Assembly (NCBI GenBank): GCA_018524725.1
Contig: JAEUWP010000097.1
Span: 1-64,000 of the forward strand
Length of the DNA stretch: 64,000 bases
Direction: 5' to 3'
Origin: Podaxis mareebaensis
Lineage: Eukaryota; Basidiomycota; Agaricomycetes; Agaricales; Agaricaceae
Every line of letters starts with the position of its first letter. The first letter of the stretch is position 1. Below, in pieces: positions 34,790 to 45,864 of this stretch. A program made the translations under genes and the position numbers. The notes below the pieces were generated by a model. It saw nothing but the letters and a program-made list of their open reading frames with translations. It did not search any database and had not been told where the DNA came from.

Positions 34790-35434
34790 TGACGAGGGGA
34801 GAACGGTTGCTACTACACAAGCATAGCGTCAGTGGAGAGTAAACCAGTTACTCACAATCCGAGTACGGTTGAACGGGATAGAGACCGTTAATGTGGGGGA
34901 ATGGCGAGTCTTGAGGAGTACCAGAAAAGAGGATACTGAATTGGTGATAGTGAGGAATGTTAGAGCTTAGAGTGGTAGTCGAGTAGATGAGGAATGTAAA
35001 ACTCCAGTGAAGAAAGTACGCTACTACATGAAGGTTTAAATACCGTAGAGCTACGACACTGGGTCAAGGGTAAAATACATGCATGAGTAAGTAAACATAA
35101 GGCATACGCGCATATAACATGAAGAATGTGCATGTAAAAGATAAAATAAGAAAGAACCTGACTCTACCGTATGCTACAGGAGTCATCCGCAGTCAGAGAA
35201 TGTTTCTACAAGTCATAATCCATGAGGATATGAGTAATACTAACACAGGCCGTATGTCTACGTATGTGTATAAAAGTATTAATAGAAACAGATCAATCTA
35301 ATCATAGCACGAAGCTATAGAGGGTTCCAAAAATATATCTGCTCTGTCAATGCAGAGCATACGCGTTGAGGATTCAGCATGTACTGCCGATGGCAAGTAT
35401 ATGCATAAGCTTAATGCTGATTAATTCCTCAACA
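34790..35434 (-). repeat. 3' LTR of the copia element
   Basis: 645 bp, the same length as its partner at 42118 and about 96% identical. A TATA-like TATAAAA motif lies near 35270 on the plus strand. It retains CpG at several sites where the partner has TpG or CpA. Confidence 0.93.
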
Positions 35435-35448
35435 CTCCTCCTCGCTCG
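35435..35448 (-). promoter_or_regulatory. Polypurine tract of the copia element
   Basis: The minus strand reads CGAGCGAGGAGGAG directly before the LTR start TGTTGAGG. This is the expected place and composition for the primer of plus-strand DNA synthesis. Confidence 0.8.
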
Positions 35449-35469
35449 AAATTGTCAGAGCGTGAAGTA

Positions 35470-38400
35470 TTAAAAGAATTCGACGCCCAATGAAGGCAAG
35501 AAGAAATTAAATTTCTGTGTGTCGAGATTCTTTGTTAATAAATCTGCGGGATTTTCAGTCCCTTTGATATTATACAAGAGGAATTTTTCGTCCTCAAGTA
35601 AATTGCGGATATAGTGGTATTTAACATCCACATGTTTTGAACATTTTTCGGTTACCGGATTTTTGGCCCAAAATACTGAACCTCGGTTATCACCGAATAA
35701 GTGTGGTTTCTTAATCCTTTCAGGATTAATGCCAATTTCAGTGAGCAGGTTAACTGTCCACTCAATTTGACAACTAGCGTCTGATAAAGCCATATATTCA
35801 GCTTCTGTCGAAGATAAAGCAACGGTTTTCTGGCGCCGTGATAGCCATGATACGGCTGCTCCGGCTATTCTAATAAAGAAGCCAGTGACCGATTTTCTGG
35901 TTTCTGGATCTTGTGCCCAGTCAGAATCAGAGAACACATTGATTCCTTCATTTGTTTGTCCATCATAGACAATGGCATATTTAGATGTGCCACGAAGGTA
36001 TCGTAAAGTATGTAAGCCGGCTTTATAGTGTTCCCATGACAGATTCGTCATTTGTTGGGATAACTTGACGACTGCAAAAGCAATATCGGGACGTGATCCG
36101 ATCATCAAGTACATCAAAGATCCAACCAATTGTTGGTACTTCTGCCTAAAATTAGCAGATGCCTCATCTTTTGCCATAGTAAAGATGAAGTCTCTCGGCA
36201 ATGGAGTTGATTTGGCTTTTTCAACCACATTGAAACATTCTAAGACCTTATCAAGGTAAGGTTGTTGATCAATCATGATCAATAGATTATCACGATCTCT
36301 TGTGATTCGCATTCCAAGGAATTCGGTGAGTTCGCCTAAAAAGCGACATTCCCATTTATCCATAAATGCTTTTATCTTCTGATGAAGGACTTTCGATCCA
36401 CGCGGTCCTAAGAAAGCCGCATCATCCACATAAAGTAGTGCGATGATAAGAGATTTCTCTTGTGTATCATAGTAATAATAGACTCCTGCATCAAGTGATG
36501 CTCGTTTGAAGCCTAGTTCTTTCATTGAATTTGTCACTTCAAGCCACCATTGTCAGCCAGCTTGTTTGAGACCATATAAGGCACGTTTCAAGTGCCATAC
36601 TTTGGTTTCTTGTCCTTTTTGGACGAAACCTTCTGGTTGTCGCATATAAATTTCTTCCTTAAGATGTCCGTAGAGATAAGCGGTCTTCACGTCAAGACCA
36701 AACATATCCCAGTCCTCGAGGGCAGTTATCGCAAATAGCAATCGTGCAGTCTCGTACCGGACAACAGGAGAGAAAAGTTCATTGAAGTCAATGCCTTCGA
36801 TTTGTGAGAACCCTTGTGCGACTAATCGAGATCTGAATCTGCCATCAGATTTCGGAGTGAATACCCATCGATTTCCAATCGCTTTCCTTCCTTTCGGAAG
36901 TTCGACGAGTTCATAAACTTGTCGTTTCTTTAATGCGTCTATCTCCTCAAGACAAGCTTTGTACCACTTATCGCGGATTTCCTTTGGAAGTTTGGCTAAG
37001 TCTTTGAAGACTTTAGGGGTATATGACGCATCAATTTTGTTCGCGAAAAGAAAATTGATGAACTGTACTCCTCCTTCTTTGCATAACTTATTCACGTGAT
37101 GTACCATCATAAGTTCCATCGATGTAGAAGTTTGCAGAGAATCAAGTGTGTGTTCATCAGGTGGCATTTCATTTTCCACATCGGGGAGTGCTACCGGGCT
37201 TCATTTGCGAATTCGCTTGAGTAATGGTTCTCCTTTAGGAGGTATCCATTCAAAGCCTCGATAATTACATAGTACCTTTACCGGATGTTGATCTCCATAT
37301 ATATTTTCGGGTTTAGAAGGAACCCGACGTTCTCTTTGAGGACGTTAATTAGAAGGTGCTTGCCATTGCTGCATCCATGGTGGAGAAGCGGCTTGACGTT
37401 TCTGTGCAGGTTTCATAGGGGAAAACCTAGAAGACGTCGTAGCAGGACCTTGTGATGCTTCACTTTCAGAAGTCCTAGGTCTAGGGCTTGATGATTCTTC
37501 CCTAAAGGGTGGATCATCACTGCGATTCTCATGCTCTTCTAATCTTGGAGACTGAGGAACAGGGGGAGATGCTGTATAAGGGCAATCATCGCCTCGTTCT
37601 TCGAAGTCATCCAAAAATGGAGATGGATCTCGATTTTCATTCAGATCAACGCTTTGCATAGGCGAATGTCTTTCTAGATCAGGATAATCTTTAGGATCAG
37701 CATATTCTAAATCAGAATCATGATCTTCTCGTGGAAGTTCATTTTTGCTGTCCTTATCCTCGTTATTATCGTCTATATCTGGAGTTCCATTCCAATATCT
37801 AGGATCTGGACTGGATGAAGAGGACGATGGTGGCGTTGGAGCCGAAGGTCTTTCCGGAGGTGGTGACCTCGAGTTATCCTGTCTAGGGTAAATTATAACC
37901 TCGCTTTGAGGTGTAGGAGTTCTTGATGAAGAACTACGACTACTATTTGATCTATGTTTCTTTTCAGAACATTTAGGAAAGAATTGTTCATCGAAGATAG
38001 CAGTTGGCAAAATGTAAAGAACATTGCCTTGCAGATGACACATGAACAAATAATTTTTTTGGTCCAAAGAGTATCCCAGGAATATCATTAATTCCAATTT
38101 CGGGGATAATTTATCCTTTCGGACTTCTTTAGGTAAAAATGCATAAGTGCCACATCCAAAGGTTCTGAATTTAGAAACATCTGGTTTGACACCTGTTAGA
38201 ACTTCTTGAGGGGTTTTCCAATCAAGGCGCGACATGGGAGTACGATTGTAAAGATAACAAGCTGTATCAATCGCAAATTCCCACCAACCATCTGGAATAC
38301 AAGCATGATGCCGCATGGCTTCAGCTTTATCCATTAAAGTATGGTTGAGGCGTTCCGCTCTACCATTTTGTTGGTGAGCATGTGGAGCGCTAGTCACATG

Positions 38401-41400
38401 GATAATCCCTTGAGAGCGTAAGAGAGCTTGTAAGCTTTCTTTAACGTATTCTCCTCCTCTATCAGTATGCAAGAACTTTACTGGACCACCAATGTGTTTA
38501 TTGACTAAGGTCAAGAAGTTCTTCATTACTGTGGGTGCTTCGGATTTTTTACGAAGTAAATGAACCCAAGCATTTGAGGAGAAGTCGTCCAAAAAAGTCA
38601 TTACCCATTTATATTTACGGTAACTAACTTTAGGCATTTCTAAAAGATCCGAATGGATTCTTTCTAGAGGCCTGGTCGCTCTCTCGAAGTTTATATTAAA
38701 GCTTTTCTGATGCATTTTTCCCATAGCACAACCTTCACATGGTTTCATGCTACTTTTGGGAATTTCTACATGAGGAAAGCCGATTGTATTTGTCTCAAAG
38801 TGTTTGAGGATACGATTTGACAGGTGTCCCATCCTATTATGAAGGATGTTGTATTCTGGTACGATACTAGTTGTAAACGCGTGCATATCATCATGCATTT
38901 TTATGATCTTACTCTTCACATAATGAAGGGTAGGTGAGCAACCTATCATGGGTTGCGCAACTAGTATTGGCTCATTCAAAGAGTCGTTGACGTGTGAGCA
39001 GGTATCAGTGGTTTCTATTTTAGCTCCAGCCTTGGCGAGCTGACCAACTGATAACAATCAATCTCCACTACCTTGTAGGTAATGCACCGGATATAGATAT
39101 GAATGATTAAGTATCCGAGTGCCATTATCTGTATTGACTACAGTTTCTATTAAGACAGTACCGTGTCCTGGTGATATCATTGGTTCACCGGCAGTGTATA
39201 TGGTTATAGGATCAGGGTAATATTGGAAGTCAATGAAGTCTTCCATATATGGCGTATAATGGCCAGATGCTCCTGAATCCATTAACCAAATAGCATTATA
39301 CTCATCCATTCTTATTATCTCATCATCTTCATATCTTCTGATCTTAGAGGATTTCGGACTGGGAGGTGCATGCACAGAATGAATTACATTAAAGCGAGAT
39401 GTGCTTGTGCACATCGCTACGAATTCTGTACATGTTCCATCGCAAAATTCAACATTGTCCAAAGCTATGAGCCACCTAAGTATCCGTTCCCTTGACAGTA
39501 GGTGCTCATCTCCTCTTCCTCCTTCTGTCCTGCATGGACGACCCTCTAAACCTCGCAACGTTTGGCCTTGGCGCGGCACTTCTTGCCGAGCTTGCCCTTC
39601 TTCTTCCCAAGAGGAAGCATCGTGACCGGTCTGAGTATGGAGGTGATCAGCATCAGATGATGGTGATAAGATATGGATTACATACCCCATAGCCTTCTTC
39701 TTCTCGAAGTCGCTGTCAGTGTCACTCGTGTTGTCAGCATCGTAGTCTACATCAGAAAGGTGACGTGGGCCATTGACAAGAGGCGGGCGATCCTCGATGT
39801 TGCTCCCGACGAGATCAATCTCATCATTGGGATGAGACGCTCTGGGAAGTTGTGGTGAAGAAGGTGGTGCAGGCGGAACATCGACCGACAAGGTCAAAGG
39901 CGCCATTGCTTCATCCCATTCACGTTCTGTTAAACCTATTGAGTAAAGGTATTCAACATCTTCTGGATCAGATGGATAACCTTCAGGGTTTTTGTCAATC
40001 ACAGCAAGCGCCTCTTGCAGGGCACAAGAGCTTTGTTCTCCCTGTTGGGTAACAAGGAAATGAATAAGCCGTAATCGACCAATAGGGTTAACACATACTT
40101 TAGGGTCGACTTCGCAAGTATCCTGTATGACACCAAAATGAATTAATTGGTTCATCAGATCTTGATAGAAGCGACCTATGTGTGGGATGTAGCATTCCCC
40201 TTGAACTTTGGACTTCTTTTTGAAGCGAAGTTCATGTGCCTTCCTCTGCTTCTCTTCCTCATGTTCATGAAGAGCTTCTTCGACGACGTCATACAGCTTT
40301 TCGGCTCGCTGCATGGAAGGGATAGTCTTCTTGGGTGGATTCTTAGTCCATTTACCCATGCGGACACGTCGAGAGTATGTGCCTACCTTGACTGGATGAC
40401 TGGGTGGAAGAAGACCTGAGTGTCCCAGAAGTGGCGGGAACTCTTCGTCAAAGTTCTTCGCTTTCTCGGATGCATCATCTAGTGACATGAGGAGTAAGGT
40501 TTCCTCAATCAGGTCTTGTACACTTCGTTTAGTGGGAGCACAACGAAGCTTATGAGCGCGATTGATGTCGTGATAGCATTGGGTCCGAATCTTCTGTTCC
40601 TCTCGAATCTGATCAAGCGACTTAGTCGCTGTATCAGTCCATTGACGTTTCATCGCTTGAAGAGTTTCATGCACCTCCTGTGTGAGATTAATTATCTCAA
40701 GCTCAAGGATAGCAGTAAAACAGAGGTTACTCGCCTCTATTTTAGTCTCTTCGAACTTACGTTTCTCCTGCAAAGCAGAAGAGTAAGTCGGTGCGATGGG
40801 AACAGGATTCTGAGATCGTACCCGATGAGAAAGTGAGGGAAGCAGGGGACGGTCCTGCAGAACCGTAGCAGCTAGGCGTTGTTGGACCAAAGCCTGAGGT
40901 GGAATGCGAGGTGCGTTCACTTGTGGCCTCTGGATTCGATCTAAGAGGTCGAATGGGTGCATATCGGGACCTGTGTGAGGTCTACCAGCACCAGCATGGG
41001 GAAGTGGAGGTGCCGCTGCTAGGTGAGCAGGTGCAGCAAAACCCGCCATGGAATCAGCTGGTTTAGCTGAGGCGTTAGGGGACTTCTTCTTCTTGGGAGC
41101 CCTCTTCTTCTTTGGCTTAACGGTCTGCCATTGACCTGGCTGACTGCCTTGTTGGCCTTGAGGCTTGGGACCGTTGGAGGTTTTATCCCGGCCGACAGGC
41201 TGAGGGATAAATCAACTCCAAGGTGGACCCAGACGAGACTTGTTCCAGGCAGAAGGACCACCCTGGTTATTGGGAAGTTTAGCTTTGTTAGCAAATTGAG
41301 CATTGGCGAGATGAGTGGACATTTTGTTGCGTCCATTCCTCTGAGCCCATTCAGCATTTAAAGCATCTGCAACCACCCACCATGTTAAGGCTTTGATTGT

Positions 41401-41934
41401 GGTATTATTGGTCAACAACGATTGTCAGACTGAGTCCCAATCATCCGGAATAGCCGAAAGAAGAACCATCGCTCTGAGAACCTCAGGGATGGCAGCAGTA
41501 GCTTCCTCAACCTGAGTGAAGAGTGTTGCCATTTCGGCAATATCAACTGCAATATCTCTTTTGCCGATGATTCTCTTCTTCAGAGCTCTGGTAAACAAGC
41601 CATAGACATTTGCTGGGCCTAATGTTCCAAATTGGGTTTGGAGATAGGTCCATAAGTCTTCTGGGTCTGATTTGCCATGAAGCAGCATGGAGTCAGGCAA
41701 TGTGTTTTCGATGATCGATAAAGCTTGCGCTCTCATCTGATTTTGCCGTGCCTCCTCTGCTGTGTTATCATCAGCAGGTTCTGTCACCGTTCCATTGGTC
41801 AAGGACCAGCCTGTTTCCGTGGAACTGGTAACACTAATTAAGGAAAGTGCACCTTGAAGACAACGAGCCCAGAACTTGTAATTAGAGGGGCCCTCAAGTT
41901 TAGGAAGGGAAGAAGTAGCAATAGTCGAGGCCAT
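35470..41934 (-). pseudogene. Ty1/copia Gag-Pol polyprotein, six in-frame stops, no frameshift
   Basis: One frame of 2,155 codons from ATG 41934 (MASTIATSS). Order: a copia-type Gag (KLEGPSNYKFWARCLQGAL, ALSIIENTLPDSML) and a long Pro- and Lys-rich middle without a zinc knuckle. Then protease (AIWLMDSGASGHYT), integrase HHCC zinc site (HNRMGHLS ... CEGC) and catalytic core (FLDDFSSNAWV, HTDRGGEYV, QQNGRAERLN). Reverse transcriptase follows (RLVAQGFSQIEGIDF, DVKTAYLYG, LLYVDDAAFLG), then RNase H (VFSDSDWAQD, SSTEAEYMALS). Stops fall after DSV, PPWS, GSGD, PSN, IRK and KQAG. Five are TGA that fit CGA to TGA and one is TAA. All catalytic residues remain, but this copy cannot make Pol. Confidence 0.93.
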
Positions 41935-42104
41935 ATTTGACGTATCAAAGAAATTGGCAGATAAAAAATTGACTAAGCAATGTAGAAGGGGTATTAGTAT
42001 AATGTTGTATACAGATAACAATTAAAGGTAGAAATAGGCTTGTCCCAAGACGTCTTTATCTCAATCCTAAATTAATAGGAGAGAATCCTCAGAAGGAGAG
42101 TCTC

Positions 42105-42117
42105 GGGGCCCATAACC
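42105..42117 (-). promoter_or_regulatory. Primer-binding site matching the initiator tRNA-Met anticodon region
   Basis: Directly next to the 5' LTR, the minus strand reads GGTTATGGGCCCC. This is complementary to the anticodon stem-loop of initiator tRNA-Met (GGGCYCAUAACC) with at most one difference. Priming by a half tRNA cut in the anticodon loop is known for Drosophila copia and yeast Ty5. Confidence 0.75.
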
Positions 42118-42762
42118 TGATGAGGGGAGAACAGTTGCTACTACACAAGCATAGCGTCAGTGGAGAGTAAACCAGTTACTCACAATCTGAGTACAGTTGA
42201 ACGGGATAGAGACTGTTAATGTGGGGGAATGGCAAGTCTTGAGGAGTACCAGAAAAGAGGATACCAAATTGGTGATAGCGAGGAATGTTTGAGCTTAGAG
42301 TGGTAGTCAAGTAGACAAGGAATGTAAAACTCCAGTGAAGAAAGTACGCTACTACATGAAGGTTTAAATACCATAGAGCTACGACACTGGGTCAAGGGTA
42401 AAATACATGCATGAGTAAGTAAACATAAGGCATACGTGCATATAACATGAAGAATGTGCATGTAAAAGATAAAATAAGAAAGAACCTGACTCTACTGTAT
42501 GCTACAGGAGTCATCTGCAGTCAGAGAACGTTTCTACAAGTCATAATCCATGAGGATATGAGTAATACTAACACAGGCCGTACGTCTATGTATGTGTATA
42601 AAAGTATTAATAGAAACAGATCAATCTAATCATAGCACGAAGCTATAGAGGGTTCCAAAAATATATCTGCTCTGTCAATGCAGAGCGTACGCGTCGAGGA
42701 TTCAGCATGTACTGCCGATGGCAAGTATATGCGTAAGCTTAATGCTGATTAATTCCTCAACA
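42118..42762 (-). repeat. 5' LTR of the copia element
   Basis: 645 bp, partner of 34790-35434. It has TpG or CpA at many sites where the partner keeps CpG, and the reverse at a few others. The outer end is followed by CACTG at 42763. Confidence 0.93.
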
Positions 42763-43635
42763 CACTGGATGTCAAACTCTATGTGAACTGTCTTCAGGTA
42801 TGCCCTGGTGACTGGTCTATACTTCGGAAAAATGCTTCTCAACTCACATTTGGAGGTTATTGGAAGACAAATGGATGCTCCAAACCTTCATCGTCACGGC
42901 CAATTATGACTGGCTTCAGTGAAGATGCTACTCGGATTGATAAAGCCACCTGGACCGGGGCAGAAAAAAAAACGTTGATCCTCTGGCCGACATGTTTGTC
43001 TACTGCGACAAAGCAATATCAGATTCCAGAGTCTTACCAAACCAAGATCTTGCTTCCAGGCATGTCAATCTGCCTCTCCCCAACAACCGTTACTCAAAGG
43101 GGGTCCATCCTTGTCCATGCATCTGTAGTACCGTGCCCCCAGAAAACCACATCAGACAAGGATATCAGGTCTCTGAAAAAATGACTGGTTGCCGCCAAGT
43201 TATTCCTCAAAAACGTCCATAAAGCATTCGGACGGGCCATTCTCGACGACAGATTCCCTTCGTAGTATCTTGGGAACATCGTTTTCTTTCACACGAGCTT
43301 GAATAACAGAGGACAGGCCTCTTGGAGGTGGTGATTTAAATTTGGTACATATGCAACATCTTGCAATACTTCATGTCGTTGGGTACACAGAAGTAGCTCT
43401 GTCTTGATTTGAGCGGAAAAGACATGTTCTTGGGCGAATACCGTTAAATGGCTATATCCACCTATAGATCCTCTAAGAATTCAGAACATACCTCCCTAAG
43501 TTGATATTCCGGGATCCTCTAGTTCATTATCTAGAAATAAGTAGTACGCGTCAATGCCAAGTAGAAGACCACGTGATCCAGAGAAACTGTTGCCTCGTCT
43601 GTTTGAAGTTCTCAGGCCATGACTTCATCTCAGCT
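42763..43635. other. Copia right flank and ATG12 upstream region
   Basis: 873 bp. Frames at 42783-43184 and 43501-43635 are open, but neither has a recognised domain. The segment just before 43636 is the probable ATG12 promoter and 5' UTR. Confidence 0.35.
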
Positions 43636-44249
43636 ATGACCCAGCCAGGAAACCCCCTAGTCGAGCCAGAAGAGACCCCAGCGGAAAAGTTGGAGGCTCA
43701 GGATGCATCCCCGGCTATCAAGGCAATCAAAGCTTTAGAGTCTTATAGGAAGAAGGATCCTTCCAAAAGTGCGTTTGCCATATGTATTTCAAATCTATGC
43801 TGTAGTTGTCGAACATCGTTCTAGTTGTCGTCCGCTTCAAAGCTGTTGGAAACGCACCAATAATGAAACAAAACTTCTACAAGATCAACTCCACAAATCG
43901 CTTTCAGGCAGTTATTCAATTCTTGAGGAAAGAGCTCGGTTGGCAGGCTGGTGAACCACTTGTGAGTGCTTTGACATAACGTCGTCGGGTGAAATCAGTC
44001 TGACAATTGATGATAGTTTACCTATATCAATCTTGCCTTCTCCCCTGCTCCTGATGACACAGTCTCGAATCTCTACAAGGTATGCTTATCCCACCGGAGG
44101 GTGTAAACAAAGTTGCCGACTACTGTCCAGATGTTCGCCACCGACGGGCACTTGATAGTGAACTACAGGTATGTCATAGTCCGCCTCGGCAGTCGTGACG
44201 TGTTCATAGCATACACTTTTCTTCTAGCACAACAGCAGCATGGGGTTGA
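43636..44249 (+). CDS. ATG12: Autophagy ubiquitin-like protein ATG12
   Basis: Five exons (43636-43768, 43825-43961, 44017-44079, 44131-44168, 44228-44249) close in frame to 130 residues. After a short acidic N-terminus (MTQPGNPLVEPEETPAEKLE), the ubiquitin-like fold shows VVRFKAVGNAPIMKQ, NSTNRFQAVIQFLRKELG, EPLFTYINLAFSPAPDD, MFATDGHLIVNY and the invariant ending TTAAWG. The C-terminal Gly is conjugated to a lysine of ATG5 by ATG7 and ATG10. The ATG12-ATG5-ATG16 complex then promotes ATG8 lipidation on the growing autophagosome. The last exon is only 22 nt and carries that tail. The copia insertion ends about 870 bp upstream, so the promoter may be affected but the coding sequence is intact. 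Confidence 0.95.
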
Positions 44250-45615
44250 TTAGTGCACTGTAGGAGTAGACTGGCGCAGCTATTCGATCATCATGTGAGT
44301 TGGTGTACCAGGCACTGTCATTCTCCTTCTGATCTCCTATAGGCCTTTCTAGTTGACGGGATCCTACCATATTGTTTTATAATCTTCTCGGATCACCTTC
44401 CTAACACCGTGGCACCAGATAGACATGGTACGACAAGTAACGCCTTGGGCTATCAGCTCTGAATTGTAGCTGGGGTATTCAAGCTAGGCCGTCCGTTTAT
44501 GATGCTATCCGAATATTGTTCTGTTATTTACTTGCTTCACTCCGGATGTCACAACGAAAGATCGATTACGTGGGAACCAACAGTTGAACCATCTGGGGTT
44601 GCTGCCTGCTGTGTGAGCCGGATTCTCACCAAGACGTGATTTCTAAAACATCATACAAGCACTCCTGAAATAATCTTCCCGTCTGATGCCCAACTTGCCG
44701 ATTGAACAGCACACGGTACCACAAGCGGGCAAAAGGGAGCCAAAATCAGCGATTTAATCTATCACTCGAGAGACATGGACATCTCGCATGAAGTAAGGGG
44801 ACGATTGGACTTCAATGCATCATAAACACTTTGCATTAACAAGATGAATTAACGGTACGAGCGGCGGCTCCACCATTGGATGGCATAATTGGACCACCAT
44901 TTTCGTTGCCTTTTCAGGTCCACGCACTTTACCAACGCACTAGCATGTCCTGGCCTTACGTTTGTTATACTGTTTCCATGCAGGCGCTCCAGGCTGTGTT
45001 GTGTACTGTGTACGGCTACGAGCAGTACGCCCTACCTCCAGAGCATCAGATGATTACCACATTCAACTGAGTTTCCATCCGAAGATATAATAGCAAGGAG
45101 ACCGATGTATCACTGGGACTTCCTTGGGACGATGTCAGGACAACTTTCTAAAGGAATTGTAGAACGCCAGCAAAGCGAGGCGAACACATCTCCGCTCCTG
45201 GGGGATTGTTCCTAATTGTATCATACCCACACACCACTCTAGGGCGCTCGTTCATGGCTATCCAATGACCATGTTATTGACGCTATGCATCTCCTTCCAT
45301 GCCACGGATCCCGACACACTCTTTCTTCCTTCGATTTGTGTTCAAGAATGCTGAAGGCGAGGTATTCTTCTGCCATAACACCTGACGTTGGCTCTCTCCC
45401 AATACTTCTTTACCACTCGAATCCATACCTTTGGATACTCCCTCCCTGTTGGACGAAATAGACTAGCCTCTCCACCCTTCAAGCGTAGTACCTACCCTTA
45501 GGAGAGCCTGAGTAGACCACTCAGAGGATGGGTCACCGCTCGTCAACATGCACCTGGAGTCCATATTTGCAATCGCAACGAAACGGCCAAACCTACCGTG
45601 ACAATGCAATTGTGA
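44250..45615. other. 1.4 kb with no recognisable gene
   Basis: ATG12 3' flank and intergenic DNA. Only short frames occur, the longest 44876-45070, without a family or splice support. Confidence 0.4.
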
Positions 45616-45722
45616 GCCCGCCTAGCTCAATTGGTCAGAGCGTCAGACTTTTAAGCCTAGTAGACTACTAAGTGCGATTAAATGTCATCTGAAAGTTGCG
45701 GGTTCGAGTCCCGCGGTGGGCT
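45616..45722 (+). tRNA. tRNA-Lys (TTT) with a 33-nt intron
   Basis: Acceptor stem GCCCGCC/GGTGGGC, D-arm GCTCAATTGGTCAGAGC, anticodon stem TCAGA/TCTGA with loop CTTTTA+A (anticodon TTT), and T-arm GCGGGTTCGAGTCCCGC. A 33-nt insert after position 37 is at the canonical intron site. The spliced tRNA is 74 nt with T in the discriminator position. It lies 70 bp before a tRNA-Asp on the same strand. Confidence 0.9.
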
Positions 45723-45792
45723 TCATTTTTACCCTTCTTCTCTTGCTTTAATACAACATATATAATTGTTAAATTAGCATAATCAAATGCGG

Positions 45793-45864
45793 TCTCCGTT
45801 AGTATATCGGTTAGTACACGCGCCTGTCACGCGCGAAAGCGGGGTTCGACTCCCCGACGGAGAG
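45793..45864 (+). tRNA. tRNA-Asp (GTC), intronless
   Basis: Seventy-two nt: acceptor stem TCTCCGT/ACGGAGA, anticodon stem CGCGC/GCGCG with loop CTGTCAC, T-arm GGGGTTCGACTCCCC, discriminator G. The body is identical to the intron-bearing tRNA-Asp at 22602 apart from a compensated base pair in the acceptor stem (C-G here, T-A there). Confidence 0.95.

Larger units (their letters stand above)
34790..42762 (-). mobile_element. Full-length Ty1/copia LTR retrotransposon
   Basis: A complete 7,973-bp element on the minus strand: 5' LTR (42118-42762), primer-binding site, one gag-pol frame (41934-35470), polypurine tract and 3' LTR (34790-35434). Both LTRs are 645 bp and begin TGTTGAGG and end in CA on the minus strand. 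They differ at about 23 bases, all but one at CpG/TpG/CpA positions. The flanking five bases are GTCTG on one side and CACTG on the other, so no clean target duplication is visible. It lies between the 7TM gene and ATG12 and appears to break neither. Confidence 0.93.
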
